Shown: positions 24,585 through 34,064, numbered from the stretch's first letter. The stretch is 64,000 nucleotides of DNA from Gemmatimonadales bacterium (GCA_036279355.1 DASUJH010000060.1:124001-188000); one strand, 5' to 3'. Program-made: numbers and translations. Notes: a model not told the origin generated them from the letters alone.

Positions 24585-27266
24585 TCACCGTTCCAGCCGC
24601 TGCCGCTTCTCCACCAGCACGCCGCGCTGCTCGCGCCAGCTCTCCAGCTTCTGCCGCTCGCGCTCGACGACGGCGGCCGGCGCCTTTGCGGTGAACTGCT
24701 CGTTGGCGAGCTTTCGCTCCTGCGAAGCGATGAGCGTGCTGAGGCGATCAACCTCCGTGCCGAGGCGCGACGCCTCGCGCGCCACGTCGATGGCGTCGCC
24801 CAGGGGCACGAAGACCGCGGTGCCGTCGCCGAGCACTGCGTTGCCACCCGCGCCGCCGGTCGCCTCGCCGGCGCCGAGCTCCGACAGCTTGGCGAGGCGC
24901 AGGATCGTGGCGTGCTCGGCGTCGAACGCGGCCATGGCTGCGGGGCTCGCGTTGCTCACGACCGCGCGCACCGCCCGGCCCGGCGGCACGCCGTGCTCGG
25001 CGCGGATGGCGCGAATCGCCGTCACCAACTCCTGCACCAGGCCGAAGCGCCGCTCGGCCTCCGCGTCCCGCGCGCGCGGGTCGGGGAGCGGCCACGGGCT
25101 CACCATGATCGACGCCTCGGGCGCGCGGCCCGGCAGTCGCCGCCAGAGCGCCTCGGTAACGAACGGCATCATCGGGTGCAGCAGCCGGAGCGCCACATCG
25201 AACGTGGCGGCTGCGACCGCGCGCGCCACGTCGCCGCCCGGCTGCTCGCCGTAGAGCCGCGGCTTGATCTGCTCGATATACCAGTCGGCCAGGTCGCTCC
25301 AGAGGAAGCGATACGCGGCGGCGGCCGCATCGTTGAGCCGGAAGCGCTGGAGCGCGTCGGTCACCTCCAGGACCGTGGCGTCGCAGCGGGCCAGGATCCA
25401 GCGGTCGGCGAGGCCCAGCTCGTCGCGGCGCACGGTGTCGGGATGGGGGCCCGCCAGGGGGCGGGTGGGCCCGCCGAGGTTCGAGAGAATGAAGCGGCCC
25501 GCATTCCACAGCTTGTTCGCGAAATTGCGGCCCGGCGCGAACGAGACCTCCAGGTCGTCGGGATCGAGGATCACATCGGTCCCGACAGCCGAACCCGCCA
25601 CCAGGGTGTAGCGCAGCGCGTCGGCGCCGTACCGCGTCACCACCTCGAGCGGGTCGATCCCGTTGCCCAGGGACTTGGACATCTTGCGATGCTGCGTGTC
25701 GCGCACGGTGCCGGTCAGGAACACGGTGGAGAACGGAACCTCCCCCATGAACTTGCAGCCCGCCATGACCATCCGCGAGACCCAGAAGAAGATGATCTCG
25801 GCTGCGGTGACGAGGGTGTCCCCCGGATAGAACTTGGCGAGGTCGGGCGTCTGGTCGGGCCAGCCCAGGCTCGAGAAGGGCACGAGCCACGAGGAGAACC
25901 AGGTGTCGAGCACGTCGTCGTCCTGCCGCACCGGCCCGCCGCAGCCGGGGCAGGTGTCGAGATCCACCCGGCTCGCCACGATCCGGCCGCAGCCCGGCCG
26001 CTCGCAGTACCAGACGGGAATGCGGTGGCCCCACCAGAGCTGGCGCGAGATGCACCAGTCCCGGATGTGCTCCATCCATTGGGCGTATTCCTCGCCGCGG
26101 CGCTCGGGCACGAAGCGGAGCCGCCCATCGCGATACGCTTCGAGCGCGGGCCGCGCGAGCGGCTCCATGCGCACGAACCACTGGTCGGAGAGGCGCGGCT
26201 CGACCACCGTGCCGCACCGATAGCAGTGGCCGACGGCATGGCGGTGCGGCTCCACGGACTCGAGCAGCCCGAGCGCCTCGAATTCGGCCACCACGCGCCG
26301 CCGCGCCTCGAATCGGTCGAGCCCCTGGAACCGCGCGGGCGCGGCGAGACTCATGCGCGCATCCGGGGTCATCACATCGATGGTCGACAACTGGTGCCGG
26401 CGCCCGATCTCGAAGTCGGTCGGATCGTGCGCCGGCGTCACCTTGACGGCGCCGGTGCCGAAGGCCGGGTCCACCGCCTCGTCGGTCACGATCGGAACCA
26501 GCCGGTCCGCCAGCGGAAGCCGGATCTCGCGTCCGATGAGATCGCGGTAGCGCTCGTCGCCCGGATGCACCGCCACCGCCGTGTCGCCCAGCATCGTTTC
26601 CGGCCGCGTGGTGGCGACGGTGACGTGCCCGCTCCGATCCGCGAGTGGATAGCGCAATTGCCAGATCCGCCCCTCGGCCTCCTCCTTCTCGGCTTCTTCG
26701 TTGGAGAGCGCGGTAAGGCAGCGGGGACACCAGTTGATGATGTAGTGGCCCCGGTAGATGAGGCCCTGGTCGTAGAGCCGCACGAACACCTCGCGCACCG
26801 CGCGCGACATCTTTTCGTCGAGCGTGAAATACGTGCGCGACCAGTCGGCCGAGCAGCCGAGGGCGGCGAGCTGCTGCAGAATGACGGGTTCGGTTTGGCG
26901 CACATGGGTCCAGACCCGCTCGACGAACGCTTCGCGCCCCAGGTCGAATCGGGTGGCCCCTTCCGCAGCGACCAGCCGCTCGACCACGTTCTGCGTGGCT
27001 ATGCCCGCGTGGTCGGTGCCCGGTACCCAGAGCGCGTCGGCGCCACGCATCCGCTGAAAGCGGATCAGCACGTCCTGGATGGTGTTGTTGAGCCCGTGGC
27101 CCATGTGGAGAACCGCGGTCACGTTTGGCGGGGGCATGATGATGACGTACGGCGCGCGGCCCGGCTCCGCTCCGCGCGGCCGAAAGAGCCCGCGCGCCTC
27201 CCACCACCTGTAGAGTTCGGATTCGATGAGCGCGGGGTTGTATTGCGGGGCGAGCGGCTCGCTCAT
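24585..27266 (-). CDS. valS: Valine--tRNA ligase
   Basis: Class I synthetase for tRNA-Val with an editing domain, 893 residues. It has the opening APQYNPALIESELYRWWEARG, HIGH-type LHMGHGLNNT, DHAGIATQ, and KMSKSLGNG (nucleotides about 25655-25685). Zinc-ribbon cysteines sit in CERPGCGRIV and CPGCGG. The C-terminal coiled-coil arm (RLGTEVDRLSTLIASQERKLANEQF) identifies ValS over IleS. ATG 27266 overlaps the BON gene stop (ATGA). Its own stop overlaps GTG 24588 (GTGA). Confidence 0.97.
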   Translation of the reverse strand: MSEPLAPQYNPALIESELYRWWEARGLFRPRGAEPGRAPYVIIMPPPNVTAVLHMGHGLNNTIQDVLIRFQRMRGADALWVPGTDHAGIATQNVVERLVAAEGATRFDLGREAFVERVWTHVRQTEPVILQQLAALGCSADWSRTYFTLDEKMSRAVREVFVRLYDQGLIYRGHYIINWCPRCLTALSNEEAEKEEAEGRIWQLRYPLADRSGHVTVATTRPETMLGDTAVAVHPGDERYRDLIGREIRLPLADRLVPIVTDEAVDPAFGTGAVKVTPAHDPTDFEIGRRHQLSTIDVMTPDARMSLAAPARFQGLDRFEARRRVVAEFEALGLLESVEPHRHAVGHCYRCGTVVEPRLSDQWFVRMEPLARPALEAYRDGRLRFVPERRGEEYAQWMEHIRDWCISRQLWWGHRIPVWYCERPGCGRIVASRVDLDTCPGCGGPVRQDDDVLDTWFSSWLVPFSSLGWPDQTPDLAKFYPGDTLVTAAEIIFFWVSRMVMAGCKFMGEVPFSTVFLTGTVRDTQHRKMSKSLGNGIDPLEVVTRYGADALRYTLVAGSAVGTDVILDPDDLEVSFAPGRNFANKLWNAGRFILSNLGGPTRPLAGPHPDTVRRDELGLADRWILARCDATVLEVTDALQRFRLNDAAAAAYRFLWSDLADWYIEQIKPRLYGEQPGGDVARAVAAATFDVALRLLHPMMPFVTEALWRRLPGRAPEASIMVSPWPLPDPRARDAEAERRFGLVQELVTAIRAIRAEHGVPPGRAVRAVVSNASPAAMAAFDAEHATILRLAKLSELGAGEATGGAGGNAVLGDGTAVFVPLGDAIDVAREASRLGTEVDRLSTLIASQERKLANEQFTAKAPAAVVERERQKLESWREQRGVLVEKRQRLER

Positions 27267-27700
27267 GCGCTCTGGTCGGTGGTGCGGACGTCGGCGGGGA
27301 AGCCGCGGTCGTCCTCGCCCCGCACCAGGATGCGATTGATCACCGACTCGACGCCGGGTACGGCGAGCGCCACCCGCGCTGCGCGTGCGCGGGCGGCCCG
27401 GCTCTGGGCCCAGCCGCGCAGCTCGACCACGCCGCGGCCGATGATGATCGCGTCGAGCCCCATCCCCTCGAGGCTGGGATCGGCATCGAGCGCGGCGCGG
27501 GCAGCCCGGGCGGCGGCGGCGCTCGTGAGGGCGGGTGGTCGGCGCTCGGCACGGATGCGCGTCGCCATGCGGCGGAGCCGGGGGCGGTTCACGCCACCCA
27601 CCCACTCGCCCAGGGCAAGACCCGTCACGAGCCCGGCTGCGACGCCGAGCGTCGCCCAGGTGAACACCTGCCAGCCGGACAGCCGATTTTGATGGCGCAC
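27263..27700 (-). CDS. Membrane-anchored BON-domain protein
   Basis: A 145-residue protein. GTG 27700 has GAGGG seven bases upstream and gives one N-terminal membrane helix (about residues 9-28, VFTWATLGVAAGLVTGLALGEWVGG) close to the start. The C-terminal part (about 75-130) is a BON domain with GLDAIIIGRGVVELRGWAQSRAARARAARVALAVPGVESVINRILV, the phospholipid-binding fold of OsmY-type proteins. A longer frame from 27868 lacks support. It is first in the minus-strand run BON-valS-lipoprotein-selA and couples to valS by ATGA. Confidence 0.82.
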   Translation of the reverse strand: MRHQNRLSGWQVFTWATLGVAAGLVTGLALGEWVGGVNRPRLRRMATRIRAERRPPALTSAAAARAARAALDADPSLEGMGLDAIIIGRGVVELRGWAQSRAARARAARVALAVPGVESVINRILVRGEDDRGFPADVRTTDQSA

Positions 27701-27782
27701 GACGTACCCTCGGTTCGAACGCGGAATTAAGTTAACACGCTTGATCCAACGGGCGCATCCACTTTGACAGACGAATCTTGCC
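27701..27782. promoter_or_regulatory. AT-rich divergent promoter region
   Basis: GAATTAAGTTAACAC (27724-27738) is the most AT-rich patch nearby. On the minus strand TAACTT/TTAATT could serve the BON gene. On the plus strand TTGACA (27764-27769) is present but has no -10 at the right distance. It probably drives both directions. Confidence 0.35.
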
Positions 27783-27941
27783 ATGAGCACCGGTGACGAG
27801 CGGGAGGAGTTGACCTTGCGTGGTCTGGCCCGCTGGCTGGTGGTGGCCGCGGTGATCGCCGCCGGCATCGGGCTCTACTTCGCCGTCGGCCGGCGGGTCC
27901 AGCCGGTCGTCCCCGTGCCCGCGCTCGAGTCCTCGCCGTGA
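27783..27941 (+). CDS. Small single-pass membrane protein, 52 aa
   Basis: A short gene between the divergent promoter and thrS. After a charged start (MSTGDEREELTLRGLAR) comes one membrane helix (about residues 18-36, WLVVAAVIAAGIGLYFAVG), then Arg-Arg and a Pro/Val tail ending PALESSP. Its TGA overlaps the thrS GTG (GTGA), which argues that it is translated and feeds ribosomes to thrS. The topology and size resemble many anonymous small inner-membrane proteins. I do not recognise a family. Confidence 0.6.
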   Translation: MSTGDEREELTLRGLARWLVVAAVIAAGIGLYFAVGRRVQPVVPVPALESSP

Positions 27942-29878
27942 GCACCCTCCGTCTCACCCTGCCGGACGGCGCGGTGCGCGAGGTGGCGTCCGGCACGACG
28001 GGGCGCCAGCTCGCGGAGTCGATCGGGCCACGGCTTGCCCGCGCGGCGCTCGCGGTGCGCGTGGACGGACAGCTTCGCGACCTCGATCGCCCCATCGAGC
28101 ACGACGCGCGCGTCGCCATCGTCACCGAGCAGGATGCCGACGCGCTCGAGCTCCTGCGCCATTCGTCCGCCCACATCCTCGCCACCGCGGTGCGTGAGCT
28201 CTTTCCCGGCGCCGGGATCGGATTTGGCCCACCCATCGAAGACGGCTTCTACTACGACTTCGACGTGCCGCGGCCGTTCACGCCGGACGACCTCGCGCGG
28301 ATCGAGGCACGTATGGGCGAGGTTGCGAAGCGCGATTTCCCGTTCGAGCGCGCCGTGGTCGATCGTGAGGAGGCGCGCCGCCGCTTTGCCGACGATCCTC
28401 TCAAGCTCGAGCGCATCGCCGAGCTCGGCGACGGCGAGGTGATCACCACCTACACCGACGGGCCCTTCCAGGATCTCTGCCGCGGGCCCCACGTGCCGAG
28501 CACCGGGCGGCTCAAGCACTTCAAGCTGCTGCACGCCGCCGGCGCCTACTGGCGGGGCGACGAGCGCCGCCAGATGCTCCAGCGCATCTACGGCACGGCG
28601 TGGTTCAAGAAGGAGGACCTCGACGCCTATCTCCACCGGTTGGAGGAGGCGCGGAAGCGCGACCACCGCCTGCTGGGCAAGCAGCTCGACCTCTATTCCA
28701 TCAGTGACATCGTGGGCCCGGGGCTCGTGCTGTGGCATCCCAGGGGCGCGCTCATCAAGTGGCTGCTCTCGCGCGCGGTCGAGGACGACAATGTCGCCAG
28801 CGGCTACGACCTGGTGTACACACCCAACGTGACCCGCGAGGAGCTGTTCTACATCTCGGGTCACCTGCCGCTCTACGCCGCCAACCAGTATCCGCCCATG
28901 GCGGGCGGCGCCGGGGAGTCGGAGGATGTGCGTTACCGGGTGAAGCCGATGAACTGCCCGATGCACGCGCTCATCTACCGGAGCCAGCAGCGGAGCTACC
29001 GGGATCTGCCGATCCGCCTCTCCGAGGTGGCGAACGTCTACCGGAACGAGAAGAGCGGCACGCTGCACGGTCTGCTCCGCGTGCGCGGCCTCAGCATGGA
29101 CGACGCGCACATCTTCTGCACGATGGAGCAGGTGGAGGACGAGATCTTCCTCTGCCTCGACCAGGTGGACCGGCTGGTGCGGCAGACCTTCGGCTTCGAG
29201 CTTGCATTCGAGATCTCCACCCGGCCGCCGGAGCGGCTGGGCACCGATGAAATCTGGGACCAGGCCGAGGCGATGCTCCGCCGCGCGCTCGAGCGCAAAG
29301 GCATCGCGTTCGATGTGGACGAGGGCGGGGGCGCATTCTACGGCCCCAAGATCGACATCAAGTTCCGCGACGCCATCGGCCGCACCTGGCAGGGGCCGAC
29401 GATCCAGCTCGACTTCAACCTGCCCGAGCGTTTCGAGCTGGAATACACCGGGGCCGACAACCGGCCGCACCGGCCGGTCATGATCCACCGCGCCATCTAT
29501 GGCACGCTCGAGCGATTCATCGGCAATCTGATCGAGCACTTCGCCGGCGCCTTTCCGGTGTGGCTCGCGCCGGAGCAGGTGCGCGTCGTCCCGATCTCCG
29601 ACGAGCAGGCGGGCGCGGCACGGGCCATCGGCGCGCGGCTCAAGGCCGCCGGGCTCCGGGTCCATGTGGACGATCGGCCCGAGACGCTCAACTACCGGAT
29701 TCGCGAGGCCGAGCTGCAGAAGGTGCCGTACATGGCCGTCGTGGGGCAGCGGGAAGCGGAATCGGACAGCCTGGCGCTCCGGGTGCGCGGCGCGGGAAAG
29801 AAGCAGGACGTCATGTCCGTCGACGCGTTCCTCGCGCGCGTGCTCGACGAGGTGCGCCGGCGCGCGCTCGTGCCCTGA
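27938..29878 (+). CDS. thrS: Threonine--tRNA ligase
   Basis: Class II synthetase, 646 residues. It has an N-terminal TGS domain (about 1-62), an editing domain with HSSAHILATAVRELFPGAGIGFGPP, and a catalytic core with RGALIKW, the zinc cysteine in MNCPMHALIYRS, and DIKFRDAIGRTWQGPTIQLDF. The anticodon-binding domain follows (PVWLAPEQVRVVPI). It starts at GTG 27938 within the stop of the small membrane protein, and its TGA overlaps the next ATG. Start and order are consistent with an operon of three genes. Confidence 0.97.
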   Translation: MSTLRLTLPDGAVREVASGTTGRQLAESIGPRLARAALAVRVDGQLRDLDRPIEHDARVAIVTEQDADALELLRHSSAHILATAVRELFPGAGIGFGPPIEDGFYYDFDVPRPFTPDDLARIEARMGEVAKRDFPFERAVVDREEARRRFADDPLKLERIAELGDGEVITTYTDGPFQDLCRGPHVPSTGRLKHFKLLHAAGAYWRGDERRQMLQRIYGTAWFKKEDLDAYLHRLEEARKRDHRLLGKQLDLYSISDIVGPGLVLWHPRGALIKWLLSRAVEDDNVASGYDLVYTPNVTREELFYISGHLPLYAANQYPPMAGGAGESEDVRYRVKPMNCPMHALIYRSQQRSYRDLPIRLSEVANVYRNEKSGTLHGLLRVRGLSMDDAHIFCTMEQVEDEIFLCLDQVDRLVRQTFGFELAFEISTRPPERLGTDEIWDQAEAMLRRALERKGIAFDVDEGGGAFYGPKIDIKFRDAIGRTWQGPTIQLDFNLPERFELEYTGADNRPHRPVMIHRAIYGTLERFIGNLIEHFAGAFPVWLAPEQVRVVPISDEQAGAARAIGARLKAAGLRVHVDDRPETLNYRIREAELQKVPYMAVVGQREAESDSLALRVRGAGKKQDVMSVDAFLARVLDEVRRRALVP

Positions 29879-30966
29879 TGCCGGACGCGCTCCGCCTCGG
29901 CGTGGTGGGATGCGGCCGAGTCTTCGAGCGCTTCCACCTGCCCGCAATCGAGCGCGCCGCGGAGTCGGCGCGGCGCGTGGCGCTCGTGGCCGTGTGCGAT
30001 GCCGACGCGGCCCGGCGCGCGTGGGCTGCCGCGCGGCTCCCCACCGTGGCGGTCGTGGCGTCGATCGCCGAGCTCGTCCGAACGCGCCCGGATGCCGTCG
30101 TCGTCCTCACCCCGCCCACCACGCACCGCGACATCTCTACCGCTACGCTCGAGGCGGGCCTCCACGTGCTGGTGGAGAAGCCCATGGCGCTCACTGCTGC
30201 CGATGCCCGCGCGATGGCCGCCGCCGCGGCCTCGGCAAAGCGTTGCCTGCACGTCGGATTCACCCGCCGGCATCGGTCGCCCTACCTGCGCCTTGCCGGT
30301 GCGATCGGTCGCATGAACATCGGGGCGCCCCGCGCGGCGCGGTTCGAGCTGTCGTTCCCGATCGGGACCTGGGCGGCGCACGACGCATTCCTCGGGCGCG
30401 ACGCGTTGGGCGGCGGGGTGCTGGACGACGTGCTTTCGCATCAGATCGATCTGCTCGGCGCGCTCTGGGGCACGTGGCCCGAGTCGGCGCGGGTGCTTGC
30501 CGCGCCGGAGCACGAGCGCACCAGGGCGCGAATCACCTGTGAGCTCCGCTTCCCCGGCGGCGCGCTGGCGCGGTGCGTCGCCGCGCACGGCGCGTATGTG
30601 GAGCGCCTCGAGCTCGAGCTCGCGCGGGGACACATCATGGCCGCGAGCGGCACCGCCGTCTGGCGGGCGCGCCGGTGGGCGGGCCCGGTGGCACGGCGGG
30701 CCGCCATATTCGGCGACCAGGTTGCGCTCGCCCGCGGCAAGCTCACCCGGCGGCGAGGCGTCACCGCGCGCAGCTTCGAGCGCCAGCTCGACGAATTCGT
30801 CCGCGCGTTGCATGACGGCGGCCTGGCACGCGCCGGTCCGCCGGAGGGGGGCGCCGGCGATACGCTCCGCGGCGCCGACGCCGCAGCCGGCGTGCGCGTG
30901 GTCGCGACGATCGACGCCTGTCGCGCGAGCGTCGCGTCAGGGGGCAAGTGGGTGGACGCGGCATGA
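29878..30966 (+). CDS. Gfo/Idh/MocA-family oxidoreductase
   Basis: A 362-residue NAD(P)-dependent oxidoreductase. The Rossmann start LGVVGCGRVFERFHLPAIE, DAVVVLTPPTTHRDIST and the catalytic lysine in LVEKPMALTAADARAM are clear. The C-terminal sheet domain has HVGFTRRHRSPYL and GGGVLDDVLSHQIDLLGALWG, with the His-x3-Asp seen in inositol/sugar dehydrogenases. The ATG overlaps the thrS stop. No sugar-nucleotide genes are nearby, so the substrate is open. Confidence 0.88.
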   Translation: MPDALRLGVVGCGRVFERFHLPAIERAAESARRVALVAVCDADAARRAWAAARLPTVAVVASIAELVRTRPDAVVVLTPPTTHRDISTATLEAGLHVLVEKPMALTAADARAMAAAAASAKRCLHVGFTRRHRSPYLRLAGAIGRMNIGAPRAARFELSFPIGTWAAHDAFLGRDALGGGVLDDVLSHQIDLLGALWGTWPESARVLAAPEHERTRARITCELRFPGGALARCVAAHGAYVERLELELARGHIMAASGTAVWRARRWAGPVARRAAIFGDQVALARGKLTRRRGVTARSFERQLDEFVRALHDGGLARAGPPEGGAGDTLRGADAAAGVRVVATIDACRASVASGGKWVDAA

Positions 30967-31083
30967 CGCACTGGGGCGCACGGCCGGATTGCGGCCGCCG
31001 CGCGCCGCTGCGCGAGTGGTGCGGCTCGCTCGCATTCGCTCGCATGGGCGCCGATTCGCATGGCGCGGCTCGTCGTGGCCGCC

Positions 31084-31089
31084 TACCTT
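31084..31089 (+). promoter_or_regulatory. -10-like TACCTT before thiolase
   Basis: TACCTT is seven bases before the ATG of a 17-codon mini-ORF. The hexamer 17 bases upstream is TGGCGC, as before the -10 at 5622-5627. It lies in the 180-base gap after the oxidoreductase gene, which holds nothing else I recognise. Confidence 0.45.
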
Positions 31090-31096
31090 TCGCGTG

Positions 31097-31150
31097 ATGC
31101 AAGGCAACTGGACGCCAGGCAACGCAGCGAAAACGGATACAGTCCCATGA
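31097..31150 (+). promoter_or_regulatory. Leaderless leader mini-ORF (MQGNWTPGNAAKTDTVP) coupled to thiolase
   Basis: A 17-codon frame starting seven bases after TACCTT and ending CCA TGA, where ATGA includes the thiolase ATG at 31147. The thiolase start has no SD. This is the longest of the leader mini-ORFs and the clearest candidate for reinitiation coupling. Confidence 0.5.
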
Positions 31151-32337
31151 GCGATTCCACGACCCCCGTCATTCTCTCCGCCGTCCGCACTCCGATCGGC
31201 AAGTACCTCGGCGGCCTCTCGCCGCTCACCGCGCCGCAGCTCGGCGCCCTCGTGATCCGCGAAGCCGTGCGGCGCGCGTCGGTGGACGCGGCCGCCATCG
31301 ACGACGTGATCATGGGCCAGGTGGTGCAGGGTGGCTCGGGCCAGGCCCCGGCGCGCCAGGCAATGATCCACGCCGGCCTTCCCGGCACCGTGCCCGCGCT
31401 CACGATCAACAAGGTGTGCGGCTCCGGGCTCAAGGCCGTGATGCTCGCCTCGCAGGCGATCAAGGCCGGCGATGCCGAGTGCGTTGTGGCCGGCGGCCAG
31501 GAGTCAATGTCGAACGCGCCGCACTACGTCTTCGGCATGCGCAGCGGCATCAAGGCCGGCGACCAGACGATGCTGGACGGGATGATCCACGACGGACTGT
31601 GGGACTCGTTCGGCTGCTGCCACATGGGCGAGTACGCCGAGTACACCGCCGAAAAGGCGGGCGTCTCCCGCGAGGACCAGGACCGCTTCGCGGCCGAGAG
31701 TCACCGGAAGGCGGTTGCGGCCATGGAGAGCGGGAAGTTTGCCGGTGAGATCCTGCCCGTACAGGTGCCCGGCCGCGGCGGGTCCACCACGGTTTCGACC
31801 GATGAATCGCCGCGCAAGGACACGACGCCAGAAACGCTCGCCAAGCTCAAGCCCGCGTTCCGGAAGGATGGCGGGACCGTGACGCCGGGGAACGCGCCGG
31901 GGTTGAACGACGGCGCGAGCGCCCTTGTGGTCGCGTCGCTCGCGTTTGCGCGGGCGCACGGGCTCACGCCGCTGGCGCGGGTCACCGCGTACGCCACGGG
32001 CGGCGGCGAGCCGCGCGAGCTCTTCTTCGCGCCGATCGTCGCGGTGAACGCCCTCATGCAGAAGGCCGGCACCCGCATCGGTGACTACGACCTGCTCGAG
32101 GCGAACGAGGCCTTCGCCGTCCAGGCCATCGCCGACGGGCGCGCGCTCGGCTGGGACTGGCACCGCGTCAACGTGCACGGCGGCGCGGTGGCGCTGGGCC
32201 ACCCGATCGGCGCGAGCGGCGCCCGCGTGCTCACCACGCTGCTGTATGCGCTCAGCGACCGGGGCGCGCGTACCGGGCTCGCGACGCTCTGCCTGGGCGG
32301 CGGCAACGCGGTGGCGCTCAGCGTGGAGCGCATCTGA
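31147..32337 (+). CDS. Acetyl-CoA C-acetyltransferase (thiolase)
   Basis: A 396-residue thiolase joining or cleaving acyl-CoA and acetyl-CoA. It has the nucleophile C91 in NKVCGSGLKAV, H352 in GHPIGASGARV and C382 in CLGGGNA. LEANEAFA supports the catalytic Asn. The sequence is closer to biosynthetic/degradative acetoacetyl-CoA thiolases (AtoB/PhaA) than to FadA, judged by length and GDQTMLDGMIHDGLW. The hydroxyacyl-CoA dehydrogenase at 33203 lies two genes on, so both may act in butyryl-CoA or hydroxybutyrate metabolism. Confidence 0.93.
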   Translation: MSDSTTPVILSAVRTPIGKYLGGLSPLTAPQLGALVIREAVRRASVDAAAIDDVIMGQVVQGGSGQAPARQAMIHAGLPGTVPALTINKVCGSGLKAVMLASQAIKAGDAECVVAGGQESMSNAPHYVFGMRSGIKAGDQTMLDGMIHDGLWDSFGCCHMGEYAEYTAEKAGVSREDQDRFAAESHRKAVAAMESGKFAGEILPVQVPGRGGSTTVSTDESPRKDTTPETLAKLKPAFRKDGGTVTPGNAPGLNDGASALVVASLAFARAHGLTPLARVTAYATGGGEPRELFFAPIVAVNALMQKAGTRIGDYDLLEANEAFAVQAIADGRALGWDWHRVNVHGGAVALGHPIGASGARVLTTLLYALSDRGARTGLATLCLGGGNAVALSVERI

Positions 32338-32351
32338 GCGCGCCCCGCGGC

Positions 32352-33206
32352 GTGCTTCCGGCAATCGGCTGGTCGATCGCCTTCCTGCTGCTCGGCTTCG
32401 CCTTCTCGTTCCTGCTCATCGGCGGGCTCGCGTATCTCCTGCGGCGTGACGTGGCCGCGGGGCTCGACGCTATCCAGCTCTCGCCGGCGCTGCAAGCGCT
32501 CGCCACCGGCGCGAGCCTGCTGGGCGGCTTTCTCGCGGCGACCTGGATCGTGGGTCGCCGCGCGCTCGGGCTCGACGCGCGCACGCTCCGGTGGCGGGTC
32601 GGGCACGGTGCGCGGGGCGCAGGGTGGGGACTCGCGGTCGGCATCGGCGCGGCGCTCCTCGCCACCGGCGGCGCCGCCCTCGTCGGAGCCGCGCACTGGT
32701 CGCACGATCGCGGCGGATTCGGCGATTACCTGGCCCAGGTGACCAAGACCGTGGCCGTGCTCGCGCCGGCGGCGCTGGGCGAGGAAGTGATCTTTCGCGG
32801 CGTGCCGCTCGTGCTCCTTGCCGGCGCGATCGGGCGTGCGAGCGCCATCGTGCTCGTGGCGGGCCTCGCCTTTGCGGCGCTGCACGCCATCAATCCCGGC
32901 ATCACGCCACTGGCCCTCGGCAACATCGCGCTCGCCGGCATCTGGCTCGGGGTCGCGTTCTACGCGCCGGGCGGCATCTGGACTGCCTTCGGCTCGCACC
33001 TGGGCTGGAACGCCGCGCTCGCGGCGCTTGACGCGCCGGTGAGCGGGCTGCCGTTTGAGATTCCGCTGCTCGACTACCACGCCGGTGTGCCGTGCTGGCT
33101 CACCGGGTGCCGCTTCGGCCCGGAGGGCGGACTGCTTGCCACCGGCGCGCTGATCCTCGCGCTCCTTATCGCTGTGCAATGGGCCCGGCCGGGGACGGCT
33201 GAATGA
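32352..33206 (+). CDS. CPBP-family intramembrane metalloprotease
   Basis: A 284-residue polytopic membrane protein with the Abi/CPBP (Rce1-like) motifs in order: [13 protein letters not shown] (EExxxR), [10 protein letters not shown] (FxxxH) and HLGWNAALA (HxxxN). About seven hydrophobic segments are seen. Such proteases cleave within membranes; roles include prenyl-protein processing and self-immunity, and none is indicated here. GTG 32352 is 14 bases after the thiolase stop. Its stop overlaps the next ATG (ATGA), placing it between two acyl-CoA enzymes with no obvious functional link. Confidence 0.87.
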   Translation: MLPAIGWSIAFLLLGFAFSFLLIGGLAYLLRRDVAAGLDAIQLSPALQALATGASLLGGFLAATWIVGRRALGLDARTLRWRVGHGARGAGWGLAVGIGAALLATGGAALVGAAHWSHDRGGFGDYLAQVTKTVAVLAPAALGEEVIFRGVPLVLLAGAIGRASAIVLVAGLAFAALHAINPGITPLALGNIALAGIWLGVAFYAPGGIWTAFGSHLGWNAALAALDAPVSGLPFEIPLLDYHAGVPCWLTGCRFGPEGGLLATGALILALLIAVQWARPGTAE

Positions 33207-34051
33207 GCCGCGCCGCCGTCGTAGGTGCCGGAACGATGGGCAACGGCATCGCGCACGTGTTCGCGCAACACGGGTGGGAGGTGGCGCTCATCGATTCGGC
33301 CCCGGCCGCGCTGGAGCGCGCGCTGGCGACGATCCGCGCCAACCTCGACCGCCAGGTGAAGAAAGGCACGCTCCCGGCCGATGCGCCGGCCGCTGTCCTC
33401 GGGCGCATCGCCACGGGTGGTTCGCTCCATGCCGCCGCCGGGGCGAGCCTCGTGATCGAGGCGGCGAGCGAGAGTCCGGCGGTCAAGTTCGGCATCTTCG
33501 AGCAGCTCGATCGGATCGCAGACTCGAACGCGATCCTTGCCTCCAACACCAGCTCGATCTCCATCACGGAAATCGCGGCGCGCACCCGGCGCCCGGCCGC
33601 CGTGCTCGGCATGCACTTCATGAACCCGGTGCCGGTGATGGCGCTGGTCGAGGTGATCCGGGGACAGGCGACGAGCGACTCGACGACCGCCACCGTGATG
33701 GAGGTGGCGCGCGCGCTCGGCAAGACGCCGGTCGAGGTGCAGGACTATCCGGGCTTCGTCTCCAATCGCGTGCTGATGCCGATGATCAACGAGGCCATCT
33801 TCTGTGTGATGGAAGGCGTCGCGACGCCAGAGGCGATCGACACCGTGATGCGGCTCGGTATGTCCCACCCGATGGGCCCGCTCACGCTGGCGGACTTCAT
33901 CGGCCTCGATGTCTGCCTCGCCATCATGGAAGTGCTCCATCGCGGCCTGGGCGACGACAAATACCGTCCCTGCCCGCTGCTCCGGAGGATGGTGGCTGCC
34001 GGTGCGCTCGGGCGAAAGGCAGGGCGGGGATTCTACGAGTACCCGCGTTAG
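33203..34051 (+). CDS. 3-hydroxyacyl-CoA (3-hydroxybutyryl-CoA) dehydrogenase
   Basis: A 282-residue NAD-dependent dehydrogenase. It has a Rossmann start [35 protein letters not shown], catalytic His in [17 protein letters not shown], and the C-terminal helical domain with [23 protein letters not shown] and [23 protein letters not shown]. Length and lack of a hydratase domain fit stand-alone Hbd/PaaH. It is in a coupled set with the CPBP protease and, beyond it, thiolase. Confidence 0.93.
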   Translation: MSRAAVVGAGTMGNGIAHVFAQHGWEVALIDSAPAALERALATIRANLDRQVKKGTLPADAPAAVLGRIATGGSLHAAAGASLVIEAASESPAVKFGIFEQLDRIADSNAILASNTSSISITEIAARTRRPAAVLGMHFMNPVPVMALVEVIRGQATSDSTTATVMEVARALGKTPVEVQDYPGFVSNRVLMPMINEAIFCVMEGVATPEAIDTVMRLGMSHPMGPLTLADFIGLDVCLAIMEVLHRGLGDDKYRPCPLLRRMVAAGALGRKAGRGFYEYPR

Positions 34052-34064
34052 CGGACGGCAGGGC

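Noticed and set aside
21638-24588. In-frame UGA codons that might encode selenocysteine, prompted by selA
   Set aside because: All stops near selA are explained by coupled gene ends with matching starts; no gene appears truncated at UGA with a conserved continuation.
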